Shown here: positions 11,030-21,419 of the stretch, piece after piece | Numbering within the stretch: position 1 is the first letter of the stretch | Layout of the letters: the number at the start of each line of letters is the position of its first letter | Source of the DNA: Cladorhizidae sp. MBARI D1340-BT2 | Taxonomy: Eukaryota; Porifera; Demospongiae; Poecilosclerida; Cladorhizidae | NCBI GenBank assembly: GCA_028752905.1 | Contig: JAQNBH010000011.1 | Coordinates: 25,135,333-25,199,332, forward strand | Direction of reading: 5' to 3' | Length of the DNA: 64,000 nucleotides | The notes under the pieces: model-generated | What the model was told of the DNA's origin: nothing | The model's database searches: none | Seen by the model: only the letters and a program-made list of their open reading frames with translations | Position numbers and translations under genes: made by a program

Positions 11030-11565
11030 GGAGCTCAAAAAAAAAAGGTTCCGGTTCCGTTGCATTAAAATTCCGTTGGCACTTCTGGCAATGTCGTTCC
11101 AACGCCGTTAAGTAACAACTCCGTTCAAACGGCGAAGAATCTTTTTCTCTTTGAGTTTCAAACTCGTTCATGGTTCAATTAGCTTACTTTCATTTGCACG
11201 ATCGTTTGCCAGCCCCATATCATCACTTGGTACTCGGGTTTCTTCGTCATTTGGCAGCCTCTCGCTTCTTGATCATGTCGTTCTTCAGTGAAAGGCCTTG
11301 ATATTAATGCATGCCTCGAAGGAATAGAGGAGATAATGAAGCTAACCGACGAAACAACTGTTGACTAGCGTCTGCTACAGACCAAGCTACAACTACAACA
11401 TTTCACTGCGCCATTCTGTGATGCAGGACCGCTCTAGGATAGACCTTCCGAGGTAGCTCCACTGTCAGTTCATCAGACACATGGAACAAGGTAATCTTTG
11501 TAAAGCTTGCTAAGCTTGGTTTATCTGACAACTTGGTTTAAACTTACAGTTGCATAAGCTGATTT
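11030..11565. other. No gene recognised
   Basis: An A-tract at 11,037-11,046 is followed by CCGTT-rich sequence (11,050-11,130). The rest has no motif I can identify. Confidence 0.4.
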
Positions 11566-11700
11566 GGCTCAGCTGCTTCATTGATTAGCCAGGGTTTCAT
11601 TTGGGGGGGGGGGAGCCCTAGTATCTTCCCCCCCTGCCCCAAAGACCAGTTCCCCCCCCCCTGCCCTCCCCAAAGACAAGCTTTCCCCCCCTCCCCCTAA
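11566..11700 (+). repeat. G/C-tract dispersed repeat
   Basis: GCTTCATTGATTAGCCAGG, TTTCATTT, a run of G, GAGCCCTAGTATCT and long C runs occur here. The same order is found at about 14,513-14,600, where it sits inside a piggyBac pseudogene next to 24-bp satellite units. This is therefore a separate copy of a dispersed repeat. Confidence 0.8.
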
Positions 11701-11924
11701 AATTTATTTTTTCCTTAACAATTTTATATTAAACAGCCATACAAAATACTAGATAGAGGAGAATTCACCTGTTGACTGTTTAAAAATGTTAAGTATATCA
11801 TCAACTAAGTTGAGTTTAGGACCTTCAATTGCAATTCTCATAAGTCGTGCCAAGTGGCTGCATGACAGTCGATTTCATAGCCTTGTTTTTATCGTTTTCA
11901 TTTGGTTGAAGGAAAACATCACGG

Positions 11925-12057
11925 CTGGTAGTGCAGGTATATACAAACATCATGGGCCGGTAGTGCAGGTATATACAAACATCATGGCTGGTAGTACATG
12001 TATATAGAAACATCATGGCTGGTAGTGCAGGTATATACAAACATCATAGCTGGTAGT
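11925..12057 (+). repeat. Minisatellite of about 31-33 bp, 4-5 copies
   Basis: The unit contains ACATCATGGCTGGTAGTGCA followed by GGTATATACAA. It runs directly into the tetranucleotide array that follows. Confidence 0.9.
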
Positions 12058-12118
12058 GCATCTATCTATCTATCTATCTATCTACGGTATCTATCTATCT
12101 ATTATCTATTATCTATCT
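12058..12118 (+). repeat. (ATCT)n microsatellite
   Basis: About 13 ATCT units with interruptions (ACGGT, ATT). Confidence 0.95.
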
Positions 12119-12295
12119 CGGGCCCATTTTCCCATTCTTGGCCCTTTTTCCTCTTCCTAGCTATCTTGAGCCCTGCCCACGAGCCTGCCCTTGTGGACAC
12201 CTGCCATGGGCCCCACGACCACGGGCCTGGCCACAACCTCTAGCTGCCTGGCTCCTGCCTCCACCTCTAGGCCTTATAGAGGTGGTGCTCTGAGT
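12119..12295. other. GC-rich low-complexity segment
   Basis: On the minus strand this would encode a Gly/Arg/Gln-rich stretch similar in composition to the Arg-Gly-rich linker of the piggyBac remnant at 13,390-13,510. It might be an inverted scrap of such an element, but the similarity is only compositional. Confidence 0.25.
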
Positions 12296-12446
12296 CATGC
12301 ACCACCTCACTAGCAGCACTGCACCACCTCACTAGCAGGACTGCACCACCTCACTAGCAGCACTGCACCACCTCACTAGCAGCACTACACCACCTCACTA
12401 GCAGCCACTGCACCACCTCACTAGCAGCATTGCACCACTTCACTAT
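12296..12446 (+). repeat. 22-bp minisatellite, about 7 copies
   Basis: The unit is CACCACCTCACTAGCAGCAC plus TG. The array's right end touches the truncated conserved end of the hAT transposase on the minus strand at about 12,440-12,450. Confidence 0.9.
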
Positions 12447-13040
12447 CTTTCTATGGATGCAGTCACAACTGGTAATGTCAACATGATGTTCATAAGACTA
12501 CACATTTCAGGAAAGATCCCAATGTAAGCTTCGGAGGAGTGCATCTCTTCAAAAAGCTGCTGAAATGTACGAGTTTTAGTGAGACCCTTGGCAGACATCA
12601 GGGCTTGTTTTTCTTTAATTAGAGCTCTTCGAAACACTGACCAGTCACAAATCAGCCCATCACCATCAGGCACCTCTGGAGATTTGAATGTATCACCACA
12701 AAACTCTACTTCTATTTCTTTGCCATAAAATTCAGCTTACATTCTGACTTCGTTGCTTCTGAAAGAGTGATGACTTGAATCTGGTAGTTGAGCAGGATTG
12801 AAGATTGATGTTGCCACAAGAATGTTTACTTCTTTTTCAGACAAACGACTTCTAATGTTCTCAACCAGTGCATCAATGTAGGGAATCACAACAGAACTTC
12901 GAAAATCATCAAGTGTGGTAAGAAAAGTAAGTGAACTTTGTCTTGTCGCTCCTACAGCAGTACCAATTGTAACGCCGTGTTCATCTTGTAGTCGTATTTC
13001 CCAGTGGTAGGTAGCAAAATAGAGGGAGCACGGCCTCACA
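12447..13040 (-). pseudogene. hAT transposase C-terminal part, truncated
   Basis: The minus-strand frame at 12,737-13,048 carries SSVVIPYIDALVENIRSRLS and ATSIFNPAQLP. The frame at 12,443-12,673 carries YIGIFPEMCSLMNIMLTLPV followed by VTASIER. This is the hAT core to dimerisation-domain transition of the ZNF862-like group. The protein stops at the first residues of the canonical TAS.ERSFS dimerisation motif, exactly where the 22-bp minisatellite begins. A frame change lies between the two parts, around 12,690-12,740. The N-terminal half is absent; at the other side a piggyBac remnant begins near 13,040. Confidence 0.8.
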
Positions 13041-14287
13041 GAAGGCACTGCATTGTCAACAAAGTTGTAGACCAGATCTTTGCTGATACAGATAGCGAGG
13101 ACAACTTTGATTTGGATGGTGGTAATTCATTCCAATAGTTGACTTTGATAATGCCGACAATAATTGGGAGTATTCCATGGGACGAGGACAATGATTTGCG
13201 GGGCCCTGCACAGGCCCAAGGTGACAATGCTATGTCTGTAAATTCTGGCGGTGAATCTGACTATGATGCAGATGATTTGCCAAGGAGCCCTAGATGAAGG
13301 CAGTCCCCTAGTCCTGATCGTCAGTTGATGAGCAGTGATGCAGAAGACGAGCCAGTGCAGGCCAAACAGGCCAAACAAGGTCCACGTGTTTGTGGTGGTT
13401 GGATTCGTGGCCGCATCATGCAGGTTCGTGGTGGCCTAGGCGGTGGCAGAGGGGGGCCTGTAAGAGGTCAGAGGGGCCGGCCTCGTGCTAGAGGACAGGG
13501 GCGCAGGCCTGTAAGGGCTCAGAAACCCAGGATAAATTGGGACATTGGCCCGAATAACAGTTATGAGCCAGAGCAAATTCCATTCGTTGGTGGCGAGCGA
13601 CTCAAAAAGTTAGGCTTGGTGCCAATACAACTATTGATGAATTCTTCGTCAAGTACTTCACTAACAATATCTTTAGGCATATTGTAGAGGAGACCAACCG
13701 ATATGCTCAGCAGTTCATCGAGGCAAACTGTGAAAATCTGAAGGATTTCTCCAGGGTTCATGACTGGGTGGACACTACCGTTGATGAAATGAAGACATTC
13801 TTCGATTTACTTGGACTGATGGGTGTTATTCACAAGCCAAGGTTGGACATGTATTGGTCCACGGACGATCTGATAGATACCCCTATATTCGGGCAAATAA
13901 TGAAGGGATAGGTTCTTTCTCCTCCTGAAATTCCTACATTTTGCAAATAATGAGGATCCCACCCATGACCCCAGAGATCCCAATAGGCACAGGCTGTACA
14001 AGATAAGGCCTCTCATCAGGAAGGTCAGAGATCGATTGCAGCGTGTGTATGCCCCCGAGAAAGATCTTTGCGTGGATGAATCCCTTATTTTATTCAAGGG
14101 GAGGCTGCTTTTCAAGGATTGCATTCGAACAAAACGTGCTCGTATCAAATTCTATGAGTACATCCAAGGGCATCTGTCTTGATTTTAAAGTCTATTCAGC
14201 TGAGAAAACATTAAGGGATCATCAAGACCCAGAACCCCTAATGCTTGTAACTGAGCGTATACCTCTGAACCTGATGCAGCCTTATGT

Positions 14288-14512
14288 TTCAAGCTATGAA
14301 TTCTGGTGTGTAGCAAGACATGAACTCTCATTTGTAGCAGTCATGAACTCTGTATCAAGCCATAAAATCTGTTGTCTCAAGCCATGAACTCTGGTGTGTA
14401 TCAAGCCTTGAACTCTGGTGTGCATCAAGCCATGAACTTTAGTTTGCAACAAGCCATGAACTCTGGTGTGCATCAAGCCATGAATTCTGGTGTGCATCAA
14501 GCCATTAAGGAA
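14288..14512 (+). repeat. Patch of the 24-bp satellite inside piggyBac 1
   Basis: About nine units of the 24-bp monomer (CATCAAGCCATGAACTCTGG plus TGTG), including the GTAGCAAGACATGAACTC and GTATCAAGCCAT variants, lie here. The same monomer makes up 24,915-40,607. The patch sits inside the transposase reading frame, so it arrived after the element. Confidence 0.95.
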
Positions 14513-14600
14513 GCTTCATTGATTAGCCAGGCTTTCATTTGGGGGGGGGGTGGGGAGGGGGGGAGCCCTAGTATCTCCCCCCCCCCCTCCCCCGCCCCAA
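14513..14600 (+). repeat. G/C-tract dispersed repeat, second copy
   Basis: Close match to 11,566-11,650: GCTTCATTGATTAGCCAGG, TTTCATTT, G run, GAGCCCTAGTATCT, C run. It directly follows the satellite patch, so the two may have inserted together. Confidence 0.85.
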
Positions 14601-15115
14601 TGCATATAATCACAAAATGGGCCGAGTAGATATGGTAGATCAGCAGCTCCATAGTGTGAGTGTGGTCAGGAAAATGGTACAGAAAGATTGCTTTGAGGTT
14701 GTTAATGCAGTGTGCCCTGTGTACCCACAAACTTTACCGCAAATTCTCCCCATCTACCAAAGTTTTCCTAGCTGACTTCAATGACCTCCTGACAGTGCCA
14801 GCCCTAAACTGAACAAAGTTGTAGCAAGGCGAGAACCAGTACATAGGCTAACAGGGAGGCACTTCCCTGAGAAAAGAGAGGACAATTGGCCACACAACGC
14901 ACAAGAAAGACCAAATGTGTCGTGTGTGCTGGGTACATGTATTCCGCACCAGAGCTGGTAGAGAAATCAGGACAGTGTGGATTTGCCCTGACTGTCCAAG
15001 TAAGCCAGGTATCCATTCAGACAAAGATTGTTTCAGGACCTATCACACAAAATTGGACTACTCCAGAGGTCCTGACGGAGAGGATGATGGAGATACATCT
15101 GATAGAGATGAGTAA

Positions 15116-16113
15116 ATGCTCAAAGTGTGCGGTGTCCTCCCCACATATTCACACTATGGAGCTGACTAAAGTTGAGGTTCTGAAATGAAGGAACAATATA
15201 GTGGATGCAGTCAAGCAGTTTTATTTCATGAAAGACAATCATTATCGTTAAATTTTTTTACAAAATGAATTCGAAAAACTAAATCATGTTGTGGACAGAA
15301 AATCATAGTTTTCGTGTAAAGGGTTCTCCAGAAAGTGGTCGGTATTCACTGGAGTAAAGTTTTCATACCATTCAATTCTAAAATATGATATCATCGCCAA
15401 GTTTGGCGGTTTGTTTTCTTTATTATAAAGGATGTAGGCTTCAGAAAGAAGAACAATGTCATCATTATGTTACAGCAAAGGTTTTTCGAACTAAAATGGT
15501 GAAAAATTAATTGCATTTTCCAACGAAACGACATCAATGTGACCAAAATACATGGCTGCTAAAGGTTACATAACCAGATAAATGTTCAAAACACATTTGA
15601 ATATATGCATCTGAACTTCAAATACCTGCATTCCATCATCCCAGATGGTTGTACGGAGTATAAATGACTAATAATTATTGTTGGGAAAAACACATGTTAC
15701 AGTGATTTTGTTTGGAAAATTTCATGTTTCACAATTCTGCCAACAAACGTTGATTTTTGTCAGTTTTTGAGAAAATTATTCTGTTTTTTATTCTTTTTAT
15801 GTATCTTCATCATTATCCAGTGAAAAAAACAGCATCCCATAAGAATTTCTTGGAGAAAAAGTAATTTTTATCACAGATTTGATGAAAAAAAGTGAAAATT
15901 CAATATGGCCACCATGGCCGCCATGAGATCACACGACGACCTAATTATGCAAAATACCAAATTTCTATTTTTCTCCCATAGACCAACCTCTTGCCCACCC
16001 AAACACATAAAAAGATTTTCAAAATAACCGCTTTTAGTATTTTTGGGGCAATGATTTCAAAATCACCTTTTTACCTCCAAAAAGGGGGGGATTTACCTGC
16101 AGCAGTGAATGGG
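15116..16113. other. AT-rich 3' noncoding part of piggyBac 1
   Basis: No conserved coding motif is present. It lies between the zinc-ribbon tail of the transposase and the TTAA-ending terminus. Confidence 0.5.
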
Positions 16114-16371
16114 TTAAGATTGAATTTTGAAATTCCAATGCATGTTACAGTTATTGGTATTGTGTCAGCATGATGTACCTAGAGTTTCCTAATAATCAAA
16201 TAAAATTGAACTGTAATTACAAGGTACCATTATGCTTGTACATGTACTTTGCTATTAGTATTTAATAATATTTTGGAGTAAGATTTGTAACTTGCTGCAC
16301 TAATCTGGTGAAAATACTTTCTATTTAAAATAGCTAAAAACAACAACAACAACAAATGACCCCCAACATGA

Positions 16372-16425
16372 TACTTCCCCCCCACCCCCCCAAACAGTAA
16401 TCCTGTATGAAACCCTGTTAGCCTA
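16372..16425 (-). repeat. G-rich dispersed repeat, inverted
   Basis: On the minus strand this reads CAGGGTTTCATACAGGATTA then a G run, the same order as in the 1.4-2.4 kb copies. Confidence 0.6.
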
Positions 16426-16559
16426 TTCTAAATTTGAAGGGTATGCTTAAGAGCATAGCTTTGTCTGAGTTGTGGCTTGGAGTTTAGCTTGGGTGCTTGA
16501 AGGACCAGCTTAACACAAGATAAGACCAGTCTTGCCTGCTTAGATTACTCTAGCAAACT

Positions 16560-18085
16560 TAGCTACTCTTTGGCAAGCTTACAGCCCTTGACTTGTGGGT
16601 TCCATGAGAAGTGTTGTTTCAACTTTTCCTCGGCATAGTAATGGTCTAACAGCACAAAAACATCTGTGTCATCACTGATAACTTTGATACTGCAGCATCC
16701 AAGGCTTGCCAGATATACTATATGGTGAGCAATGATATCATCTGCGTCTTCATGCATGGTCTTCAATGTCAGGTCTCAGGATTTGCAATCCATTAAATAA
16801 CCCTGTAGTTATTGGTGTTTTCCCAGTAACTACAAGACTGTTGGGAAGATTCGTTCTGCTGTAGACACAAGTTCATCACAAATCAGTTGTGTGTTTTTTT
16901 TGGTGACAGAGCAACTTGTTGAGGAGGCAGAGGAGAGCTGAGACACAGCTGATGCTCACGAGAGCATCTAGTTCCACTTTTAATACTGTATTCACAGCAG
17001 CAGTCTAATATTACGTGCACTCGAGTGCCACCTTTCAGTTTCCCTTTGACATATTTCACAAAATGTCTGACAAGGTCTTGCACACTTCCCTTACTTGGCC
17101 AATGAACAACCCACAGGATGGCACATCCATCTATGACAATAGCATCAGGTTGTCCTGTAGCATGAGCTGATTGTTCCACTTGAAGTTTGTTCTTTAGTAT
17201 TGACTTGGACTTGGCAATACGGCAATCGCTAGTATTTTATTCAAACATTGAGGTAGGAACTGGTGCTAGTTCATAGCTGAGAATCTGTTCCACCTTAATG
17301 AATTCTGCAATACCGCAGTTTACCCGGGAATTACCCACAACACCACTGGAGGATAAAAGAACATAAAATTAATGTCTCGAGAGTTCACGAGGGCCAGGGC
17401 CCTAGCAAATATCAGTCCTGAATCAGTATCTGTCCATGTTTTCTTCTTACACTCTTTCATTGTGCATACTCTCTTTTTGAGGGTTTGGTGGAATCCCTCT
17501 GGCCAGCTAGCTTCATACTCTTCTGTCTGTGGTTTGCCCAGGTCAACAGCATCATGTACATTTACATCATCTGAGCATATACGTCCAGAAACTATGTTTA
17601 CGGGAGCAGATGCTTGACCTGCTGTATTCAAGGGATAAATGCAATGCGTCAGTTTTTCCCTAATGACTAGCCTGTAATTTTTATAATATTTGATCAGTGA
17701 TGCCAATCCCTCTTTGTGTGGGAGGTGATGTTTATTGATGAGGAATCATTAAAATTGGCCATGTCCTTCATCAATCTGCTACAGGTTCATTGCCCATGGA
17801 CAGCTTTCTCATCCAGTGTTATTCCAATAAGATAACCTGACCCGTGCCCATAATGCATAAATGTTGTCTCTATGAACATGTCTGTCCATATCCTGTTCCA
17901 CAGTCCTTGTCTGTGGCATTGGACATGTTCTCCCTTCAGAAATCTTTAGGGTTTCACCATATACAGTAGCTTTTTTTAATCTCAGGTTGATTAGGCCATA
18001 TCTGGCATAGTGAATGTGCCATGTAGCAAAGAAACACATGTATGGTATCATGTTAGTCTCCGCAAACCACATGCTGCACACAAAT
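16560..18085 (-). pseudogene. Decayed repeat gene with PIN/XPG-like nuclease signature
   Basis: Minus-strand frames in order are as follows. 18,081-17,809 contains WHIHYARYGLINL. 17,706-17,320 contains EEYEASWPEGFHQTLKKRVC. 17,179-16,883 contains DAIVIDGCAILWVVHW and then VHVILDCCCEYSIKSGTRCS. 16,766-16,563 contains MKTMHEDADDIIAHHIVYLA and VISDDTDVFVLLDHYY. I recognise this order from abundant uncharacterised proteins of marine invertebrates. The spaced acidic residues (E-D-A-D, then S-D-D-T-D-V) resemble a PIN/FEN/XPG nuclease fold. One DNA transposon superfamily, Academ, is described as carrying an XPG-like nuclease, so an Academ origin is possible but unproven. Frameshifts and stops separate the parts. 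No terminal repeats were found. Confidence 0.55.
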
Positions 18086-20040
18086 TACATGATAGCTAAT
18101 GATTTGGATGTCAATCTTTCACACCTCTTCAGTGGCAGATAAAAGCAAAGGGATATGTATGCTCCACTGTCCAATAGCTTGGTATAGAAGGCTGGTTGCA
18201 TAGCTCACCTGATAACACATGTTGTTAGTCACCTAGCTCAAATGATCCTACATATTGTCCTAGCTCATCTGATCCTACATATTGTTAGTTACCTAGCTCA
18301 ACTGATCCTACATATTGTCTTCTGATCCTACATGACCCGAAAACGGAAAACAACAAAATTCTGATTAAAATATGAAACATTCATGTTGATAATCATATGT
18401 CGATTTACAGGTGATTGTCAGCTATTTTGGTGGCCATCTTGAATTTCTCAAATTCCTCAATGGTGACAGAGTGGCACCTGGTGGATTATCAATCTGAACC
18501 CTTCAAAACTCAAAATCCACTTATGTGTCAAGATCTTCAAAGAATAGGTGTCTGTCAACCGGACTACTCTGGGTTTATAGAGGTGTTTTTTATGGTAAGT
18601 CTTGCTAAGGTAATAGACGTTCTGTAAACTCTTCAACCTTGTAAGCTACCCTGTAAAGTCTCTCTAATGCAAGGCTTGCTAGCTACTAGAGGTCCTGTGA
18701 GGGCATTAAAAATGGGGGGCTTTGTTTGGCAAGCCTTAGTCTACACCGGGCTTTACCTAAAACTTTGCTTAGCAAACCTAACCTCTACAAAACTATACAG
18801 CACGACTTGTCTAAGATCTTGTCTAAACTGAGTAGCTATGAACAAGAAGGCAAAGTTACTAGCTAAAACAAGTAGAGCTGAAGGACACTAGTGGGCAGAC
18901 CAAAAGGTTAGGAAAAGAAATAACTAATCTTACTTCTGTCAGCAATAAACATCTTGAAGGACAAAATTACATCTGGGAAGAAGAAAACAAAGTAGAGCAA
19001 CAAAAAAAACACTCGCTAGATTTAGCATCGGGTTGTAATACAACTAGCGCCTGCCCCATTTGCATGTGAACATGTGCGCATGCAAATTGGAAATGTAAAC
19101 TTAACGGCATTGTCGGGATTTTCTGCATTGATTCAGCATTTCTATTTCCTTCGACAACGTTGGAACTGGAAATTTATTTTGGTGACTATACTGTACATCG
19201 TGGGCACTTACTAAGCACTCTACAGTAATTCCCTTAAAAGGTAGAGCAAAGATAGATGATATATAATGAAGCAGGTATACATAACTTTTTCCTTGAGATA
19301 TCTTTCTTTTCCTTCCAAAAAACATGTTTCTGAGAAATCGCCGTTTCAAGTTGGGCTACTATTATATTGGACCACTAGACCATAAGTCTACTTTTTTGCA
19401 CCTTTGCACTTATCTATTCTTCTGAGTAAGTAATTACCACTAGAATACAAGTATCAGATGGAATCTCTTGGAAGGTGGTGCCTCTGAAAAGAGCCGGGGG
19501 AAGAAAAAAAGGCTCTGAAAAGCAAATATATGAGCAATCAAACTTTACTGAAGCTGAATTAACCTCCTTCCTTAATTTTCAATGTGAATGTAATTGAGAG
19601 CCTGGATAAAATCCACCATTATACTAGAGACTTGTACATCCAAATGTTTTCAAATTTGAAATACAGTTTGTACAGATGTTTAGAAAGGATATAAGCCACA
19701 AAAAAATATTGTCAAAAAATTATAAATAATGGCCTTAATTAATTAAGCATGAACACACGAACACACTGGTTGACACGGAATAGTTAACTAATTAATCTGT
19801 TGTCAATTTTTTAAATTATTATTATAATGCATGGGGCGGAATTATTTTCAAATGACCGCCTCATTCAGTACAAGAGCGGGGAAACACCTGAAGCTTGGAC
19901 TAGAGTTTTAAGAGCTTCAACTATTATTTGCCCTAAGGCAGAGCAGTGTTTTGACTCCCAGATTACGAATACAATCTAGTCTTCCACGCTTTAGTGGCCG
20001 TTTGTAGTTGTTAGTGCTTCTCGATCTCAAAGAATATCTT
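18086..20040. other. No gene recognised
   Basis: A short direct repeat of about 35-45 bp (GTTAGTTACCTAGCTCAACT plus GATCCTACATATT) is present three times at about 18,225-18,340. A small palindrome with ATTTGCATG / CATGCAAAT lies near 19,058-19,087. The rest is AT-rich, with no conserved protein motif. The left end of the Ty3/gypsy element may lie in the last part, but no LTR was identified. Confidence 0.4.
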
Positions 20041-20140
20041 CTCTCACTCGCACCTCTCTCTGTCTCTTCTCACTCTCTCTTTTCTCTCTCTCCTCTCTCT
20101 CTTCTCTCTCTTCTCTCTCTTCTCTCTCTTCTCTCTCTAG
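20041..20140 (+). repeat. CT-rich microsatellite
   Basis: An irregular (CTCTCTT)n and (CT)n tract, directly before the first recognisable gag sequence. Confidence 0.95.
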
Positions 20141-20149
20141 TCCAGTACT

Positions 20150-20580
20150 GGCTGGCCAGCCTGCTCCCCCTCCTTGACCCAGCTTTTCTCCGCCTCCAGG
20201 AAGGAATGACAGTCCACACAAAGTCTGACTTCCGCTCCGTCAGGACTGCACTGCTGGACTTCCATGGTATCACCCGCAGCCACTACCAAGTGCAATGGTG
20301 GGACATGGAGATGTAAGTAAAGGAGACGTGTCGGCAGTTGTGGCAGAGACTGGCACTGACATTCAAAACATGGACAAAGGAAACTGCGAGCAAAGAAGAG
20401 TTGGAAGACTTGATGATTAAGGAGAAGCTCCTAGACTTGTTGCCCACAGCAGTCCAGAGCTCGGTTAGAACCCAGAACCCTTACACAGCAGCAAAAGCAG
20501 TCCGACTGGGTGACGAGTACAGCCTCAACAAGCCCAAGCAGACTGAGCCAAAGAAGTGGAACTCAAACAGACCAGAGTAG
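20150..20580 (+). pseudogene. SCAN-like gag fragment
   Basis: The upstream part (20,150-20,310) encodes SVRTALLDFHGITRSHYQVQ and is followed by an in-frame stop near 20,313. The next frame (20,338-20,580) contains LALTFKTWTKE, EELEDLMIKEKLLDLLP and VRTQNPYTAAKAVRLGDEY. This is the helical pattern of the SCAN dimerisation domain (motifs like L..L...E.FL..LP and V....P.....A...), which is known to descend from Gmr1-like gypsy gag. The gag protein would form the particle shell. About 80 residues of the domain are readable. The zinc-knuckle region after it is only hinted at (CYYYYDIGHVTAKYP, near 20,680). Confidence 0.7.
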
Positions 20581-20754
20581 TCCAAGAACACAGGACCGGG
20601 ACTATCCTACCGAAGTGATCCAACCACCGGCCAGAGATGCCCAGACTGCCCAGCTTTGATCCAGTGAAGAGACCCTGCTATTACTACTATGACATTGGGC
20701 ATGTAACAGCCAAGTACCCGAAAAAGTCATGCCTGGTTACCCCTAACCCAAATT

Positions 20755-21400
20755 TTATAGCCTCTCCAGGGAAGATTAATGGGCAGGAGGTCAGCTAACT
20801 CTTGGTAGACACTGCCTGCAATATCTCACAGGTGCACTCTAGATGGCTCTCGGAGAATTACGCCAAGCAACGAGCAGTGAAGATTCAGGGACCGAACCAG
20901 AGGACAACCCGATACCCGAGGACGATGATCATCTTGGTTGTCGAGGGAAAGACGATCAAACTACCCATGGCAGTGAAAGCCAATCTCATGTATGACGCCA
21001 TCCTAAGAGTGGACATCCCCAATCTGCATACCCTGGTATCCCACACCACACCACGGATAGAGACAACTCCTCGGCTGAGGAAGAAGCTCAAGAGAAAACG
21101 GCTGAGACATAAGTGCCATAGAGTGATTAATTATGAAATAAGTACCTTTCCTGAGTCAGGAAACAGTGGGTCTAGCCACCCCCCATTAGCCAGTGATGAG
21201 AGTGACCACCAATCTTCATCTCACTCCAACACCGAGGGAGAACCAAGCTATACAGACAACACAGTTGAGAACAAGATGGAGTGGACAGCCGAGCAGGAAC
21301 AGACCCCCAGCACAGGACTGGTTGACCTGCCAGACTTCAGTGATGACCTGTTCAAGAAAGCATCTGAGAGGAACAGGGTAGCATAACAGACTGGCTCGCC
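20755..21400 (+). pseudogene. Retropepsin-like protease region and linker
   Basis: INGQEV, a stop, then LVDTACNISQVHSRWLSENY and later LPMAVKANLMYDAILRVDIP follow the layout of a retropepsin: catalytic D-T-A, then a second hydrophobic block. The Gly or Ser usually found after Asp-Thr is Ala here, which some Ty3/gypsy proteases share. A stop sits just before the catalytic block near 20,800. A Ser/Glu-rich linker (21,130-21,386) separates it from the integrase. The protease would process Gag-Pol. Confidence 0.55.
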
Positions 21401-21419
21401 AGAGGTATGCCAAGAGATG

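Larger units (their letters stand above)
13045..15115 (+). pseudogene. piggyBac transposase, interrupted by satellite
   Basis: An acidic N-terminus (SDAEDEP near 13,340) leads into an Arg/Gly-rich linker (13,390-13,510). The piggyBac core follows: NRYAQQFIEAN and FFDLLGLMGVIHKP (13,700-13,830), then the catalytic segment around 14,060-14,150 (LCVDESLILFKGRLLF and IRTKRAR in a shifted frame). After an insertion of about 310 bp the frame resumes near 14,605 with VDMVDQQLHSV, matching the region of the third catalytic Asp. The C-terminal cysteine-rich zinc-binding tail (MCRVC, WICPDCPSKPG, CFRTYHT) ends at about 15,115. Several frameshifts and stops are present. Transposase identity is well supported; the copy is dead. 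Confidence 0.85.
13041..16117 (+). mobile_element. piggyBac-like element 1, decayed
   Basis: The right end reads GCAGTGAATGGG followed by TTAA at 16,114-16,117. Read inward from the outside this is TTAACCCATTCACTGC, the usual form of a piggyBac terminus. The left terminus was not found; the remnant abuts a hAT fragment near 13,040 and may be truncated. Between the transposase pseudogene and the right end lies about 1 kb of AT-rich noncoding DNA. The element has been entered by a patch of the 24-bp satellite (14,288-14,512) and by a G/C-tract repeat (14,513-14,600). Confidence 0.65.

Noticed and set aside
13325..13687. Arg/Gly-rich RNA-binding protein
   Set aside because: The RG-rich stretch continues in the next frame into piggyBac core sequence and is the N-terminal linker of that transposase.
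20041..20140. Promoter initiator or LTR edge at the CT tract
   Set aside because: It is a simple repeat, and no matching second LTR was found downstream.
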